From Primulina eburnea (lineage: Eukaryota; Streptophyta; Magnoliopsida; Lamiales; Gesneriaceae): a stretch of 64,000 nucleotides of DNA. Positions within the stretch are counted from its first letter, which is position 1, and the number at the start of each line of letters is the position of its first letter. The stretch lies in the NCBI RefSeq assembly GCF_022965805.1, contig NC_133101.1, forward strand, positions 17,083,054-17,147,053. Direction: 5' to 3'. A program made the translations under genes and the position numbers. The notes beneath the pieces were generated by a model. The model ran no database searches. It had not been told where the DNA came from and was given only the letters and a program-made list of their open reading frames with translations. Positions 60,943-64,000 of the stretch are shown piece by piece.

Positions 60943-63026
60943 GTTATAGCCCAAAAACTTCAACTGACCCACAAAGTCAGTCATCAAAAATGTTCAGTAA
61001 TAAATACTTGAACTATTCAAATGGATACTCCAATTACTATAACAACAAGCCAGTTCAGAAAGATATCGGCTGAATAACTAGTTGAAAAAGGCTAAAACTC
61101 ATATTGCTTCATCTGCACACTACACATCAAGCACACACAAGCCGAGAAAAACTATATGGAACACAGCAACTGAAAATTCAGTTAGACTTGTCCAAGTCTG
61201 CGTTCCGAAAAGAATAATCAATTTAGGACCCAAATAGTTGTGGGTACCAAGATTATATATTGTGTATGATTGCAGGTGACAGGTACAAACAAACAATCAT
61301 GTGGTATCTGGACAGTGGATGCTCGCGTCATATGAAAGGGGATGCAAGTTTGCTATCCCAACTAATCAAATAACTGGTCCAAACATCAGTTTTGGAGACA
61401 ACTCCATAGATAAAATTGTGGGCAAGGATAAGCATATCCATGGTAACTTTACTATTAAAGATGTTTTATTAGTTGAGAATTTGAAGTATAACTTGATTAG
61501 CATCAGTCAGTTATGAGACAATAAATTCTCAGTTCAGTTTGACAGACACACTTTTTCAGTTAGAGACTCAACTGATGAAGTCATCCTAACTAGCAATCGC
61601 TGTGGGAATACCTACAAAGTTAGTTGGATTGAACAACCTTATGCACTAGTTTGTCTTAAAGCTTCCAAATCTTCTAAAAACTGGTTGTGGCATAAGAGAT
61701 TGAACCACCTAAACTTTAAATCTATTGCCTATCTAAGTAGCCATGATCTTGTAACTGGTTTGCCCAAAATAGATTTTTCAAAAGATAAAATTTGTTCAAC
61801 ATGTCAGTTTGGTAAGCAAGTAAGATCTTCATTTAAAAACAATGGTTGTAAATCATCTTCCCGATGCTTAGAACTACTATCTATGGATATTTTTGGTCCT
61901 ATACCAGTCATGAGTTTAGGGAGAATGAAATACACTCTAGTAGTCGTGGATGAATTTTCAAGATTTACTTGGGTTATTTTTCTCAAATCCAAAGACCAAA
62001 CTGCTCTACAACTGATTAAGCTTTTTAAACAACTTTTAAATGAAAAATCAGTTGGGATTGATCAAATAAGGTCTGATCGAGGGACTGAATTCATCATCAA
62101 AATCTTTCACAATTTTTAGAAAAATGCTGGAATCAAACATGAGCTCTAAGCAGCAAGAACTCCTCGGCAAAATGGTGTAGCTGAGAGAAGAAATCGGACC
62201 CTTAAAGAATCTGCTAGAACAATGCTTCCTGATTCTGGTATTTCTCAAAGATTTTGGGTAGAAACAGTAAACACTGCATGTTACACTCAGAACAGATCAA
62301 TGATTAACAAGAATCATGTGAAAACACCATATGAGATCTAGGGGGATTATCAGTTGAGACGACATTATACAGAGGTTTAATAGGTTCATTATTGTACCTA
62401 ACTGCTAATCGTCCTGATATTGTATTTTCTGTTTGAATGTATGCTAGATTTCAGGCAGATCCTAATCAATCGCATTTTTCAGCTGCCAAACGCATTTTAA
62501 AATATCTTAAAAGCACACAAAATGCGGGTTTATGGTATTCTAAGTATTCTTCTTTCAATTTAGTTGGATATTCAGATGCAGATTATGCAGGATGTAAGAT
62601 AAATCGTAAAAGTATCAGTGGATCATGTCAGTTTCTAGGAGACAGACTGATCTCATGGTTCAGCAAAAAGCAAACATCCATAGCAACTTCCACAACTGAA
62701 CCAGAATATCTTGCTGCTAGAAGCTACTGTGCACAACTGATCTGGATTCAGCAACAACTGAAGGATATGGAGTCATTGCAAAAGAATCACCAATATTTTG
62801 TAATAATACAAGCACGATTGCAATTACATACAACTCAGTTCTTCACTCCAGGACTAAGCACATTGATGTCAAACATCACTTCATCAGAGATCATGCTCTG
62901 AAGAAAGCAATAAGGCTGGAATACATTTCAACTGAACAACAAGCAGCTGACATCTTCACCAAACCATTACCAGAGACTAAGTTTTCTCATTTTCGCAATA
63001 TTCTTGGTTTAATTGATTTATCTTAA
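60943..63026 (+). pseudogene. Copia element 2 pol: protease, integrase, RNase H; RT missing
   Basis: Protease site WYLDSGCSRHMK lies near 61300. The integrase zinc site (WHKRLNHLNF...CSTCQFGKQ) and core (LLSMDIFGPIP, IRSDRGTEF) lie at 61685-62119, with a stop at 62117. ARTPRQNGVAERRNRTLKES follows at about 62155-62215, keeping the catalytic glutamate. Right after TPYEI near 62340 the sequence jumps to the last part of reverse transcriptase (LIGSLLYLTANRPDIVFSV), so the catalytic YVDD part is deleted. RNase H follows (YSDADYAGCKINRKS, STTEPEYLA with Pro for Ser, then IFTKPL in another frame near 62955). Confidence 0.88.
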
Positions 63027-63061
63027 TCTTTGATGATGATATGTCAGTTATCCTTTTCTTT

Positions 63062-63182
63062 TATATAACTGTTCAGTTAGTCATTATCAGTTGTCATTTT
63101 TATAACTGTTCAGTTAGTCATTATTAGTTGTCATTTTTATTTAAATAATAACTGTTCAGTTAGTTATTGTCAGTTAATTATT
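63062..63182 (+). repeat. Tandem TAACTGTTCAGTTAGT repeats
   Basis: Three imperfect ~37-40 bp units, each with ATAACTGTTCAGTTAGTYAT followed by a TCAGTTGTC/TTAGTTGTC and a T-rich tail. They sit between RNase H and the antisense gene. Confidence 0.85.
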
Positions 63183-63242
63183 TGTCAACTGATATCAGTT
63201 CATTTGCAGATAAGGAAAGAACAATGAATCGAAACAAAAATT

Positions 63243-63656
63243 TTATTGATAAAATCTAAGCCATGTTACACAACTCATTTTTTCTCCAGCGTCATCTTGC
63301 CAAAGAGTCAACTAGTTAGTCGAATCATGACTGTTGATTCTCCTGAAGGCTTTTGAAGAAGAAATACTTTCAAGCACATTCCATTTCTTCATGAGCATCA
63401 GATGAATCAGCACATCATCTTTAACAAGCTTGGAAATATGATCGACTTCAGCACGTCTCTTATACTTCCTTGCAGTTGATCTTTACTTAGTAGTAGCTGG
63501 AAAATCATCACTATGAATTGATTGGAGGTCATGAACATTGGTCCAAGTGGACATAACTTTTGAAAAGACGAACTTTTCAAGACCCTTCTTCAGTTTATCC
63601 AAACGATAAGGTGTCAATGCAGGATGAGGGACGTTGGAAGTGCTTGAACAATCCAT
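63243..63656 (-). pseudogene. Antisense gene in Copia element 2, two nonsense mutations
   Basis: One reading frame of 138 codons on the strand opposite to gag-pol, interrupted only by two nonsense codons (about codons 58 and 115). It starts MDCSSTSNVPHPALTPYR, is Lys/Ser-rich with predicted helices (DKLKKGLEKFVFSKVM, VDHISKLVKDDVLIHL), and ends WLRFYQ. It is preceded by a TATA box and lies between RNase H and the expected 3' LTR. The product is unknown; I recognise no domain. Antisense frames at this position exist in some other plant LTR lineages, but whether this one belongs to a known family needs a search. Confidence 0.5.
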
Positions 63657-63692
63657 CAGTGTTTAGATGTTATTCTCAAATAACAATGGTCT

Positions 63693-63700
63693 TATTTATA
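63693..63700 (-). promoter_or_regulatory. TATA box of the antisense gene
   Basis: TATAAATA on the minus strand, ending 37 bp upstream of the antisense ATG. It allows a very short 5' untranslated leader. Confidence 0.5.
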
Positions 63701-64000
63701 GACAGCCCTTAAAGAGACATGAGGAAGAAGAAGAGTCATTAGTTACCAAAATGGACTTAACTGATCCAGACTAAGTTTCTCTTACCATTCTTTTATTTAT
63801 ATGCATTTATTGAGGGGGAATATCAAATATAAATGGTTAACTGAGAAGACAATAGTTAGTTGGTCCTTAACTGAAATGATTCAGCTCATAACTGGTCACT
63901 CAGTTGCTGACTTAACTGATATTCTCCAATAAGTTAACTGATAAATCGATAAATATTCCATAATAAGTGATGTGACTGTCAATTACGCATTTAATGTACG
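63701..64000. other. End of Copia element 2 interior
   Basis: Contains a purine run TTGAGGGGGAAT near 63811 that could be the polypurine tract, and a dense cluster of AACTGA/TCAGTT words. The sequence after the purine run does not clearly match the start of the 5' LTR, so the 3' LTR cannot be placed. Confidence 0.4.

Larger units (their letters stand above)
57117..64000 (+). mobile_element. Copia element 2, Sirevirus-like, RT deleted, runs off the window
   Basis: 5' LTR 57117-58111, primer binding site 58114, gag pieces, protease, integrase, a deletion in place of most of reverse transcriptase, RNase H, then a non-coding block with an antisense gene. A 1317-bp solo LTR interrupts gag/pol. 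AACTGA/TCAGTT words are scattered throughout. A clear 3' LTR is not seen before base 64000, so the right end and target duplication are unknown. Confidence 0.88.

Noticed and set aside
63811..64000. Start of a 3' LTR for Copia element 2
   Set aside because: Sequence after the purine run does not convincingly match the first 200 bases of the 5' LTR; left unassigned.

Overview
This is a nuclear window from a flowering plant. It carries three host genes of ordinary plant type embedded in retrotransposon-dominated DNA. The host genes are a P-class pentatricopeptide repeat (PPR) protein, a domesticated MUSTANG-type transposase gene and an eight-exon squalene epoxidase. A 182-bp element with a GTGAGACCGTCTCAC core, and LTR families carrying GC-rich CGCACCCGCGG-type blocks, recall repeats I associate with Lamiales (Gesneriaceae/Orobanchaceae-like genomes). 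That placement is inference only.

Layout. 1-1.6 kb: abutting fragments of two LTR retrotransposons. 1.76-5.19 kb: a tandem array of ten diverged ~325-385 bp units with an exon-like minus-strand segment. 5.7-10.8 kb: a decayed Ty3/gypsy chromovirus. 10.9-12.2 kb: a minus-strand fragment resembling an endogenous pararetrovirus. 12.8-13.4 kb: a complete TRIM and a 182-bp MITE just upstream of the PPR gene (13674-15620). 15.6-19.3 kb: intergenic, with a 391-bp hAT-type MITE and a Copia RNase H scrap. 19353-21104 (minus): MUSTANG gene. 22892-26226 (minus): squalene epoxidase, whose eight exons sum to 525 residues. 26.2-34.4 kb: AT-rich intergenic DNA with a decayed TRIM LTR, a Tat-like LTR interrupted by a second complete TRIM, microsatellites and small duplications.

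34473-43043 is a complete-ended Ty3/gypsy element (TSD AGCAA, LTRs >2.1 kb). Its LTRs are nearly identical, its pol is almost gone, and its gag zinc-knuckle segment is tandemly triplicated out of frame. 43429-53332 is a complete-ended Copia element of Sirevirus-like layout (TSD ATTCT) with gag, pol and a further downstream gene, all broken. 53.3-57.1 kb holds a second copy of the 182-bp MITE, a GC-rich MITE and a minus-strand gypsy LTR. Into that LTR a second Sirevirus-like Copia element has inserted (57117 to the window end). It lacks reverse transcriptase, is interrupted by a 1.3-kb solo LTR (TSD GTTAT), and carries a decayed antisense gene with its own TATA box.

The strongest unexplained signal is that each of the two Copia elements carries its own short palindromic word throughout coding and non-coding sequence: GTGTTG/CAACAC in the first, AACTGA/TCAGTT in the second. 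In parallel, three otherwise unrelated LTRs carry clustered CGCACCCGCGG- or CGCCCGGGCG-type blocks. Element boundaries marked by target-site duplications are firm. Decayed regions are approximate, and exon edges may be off by a base or two.
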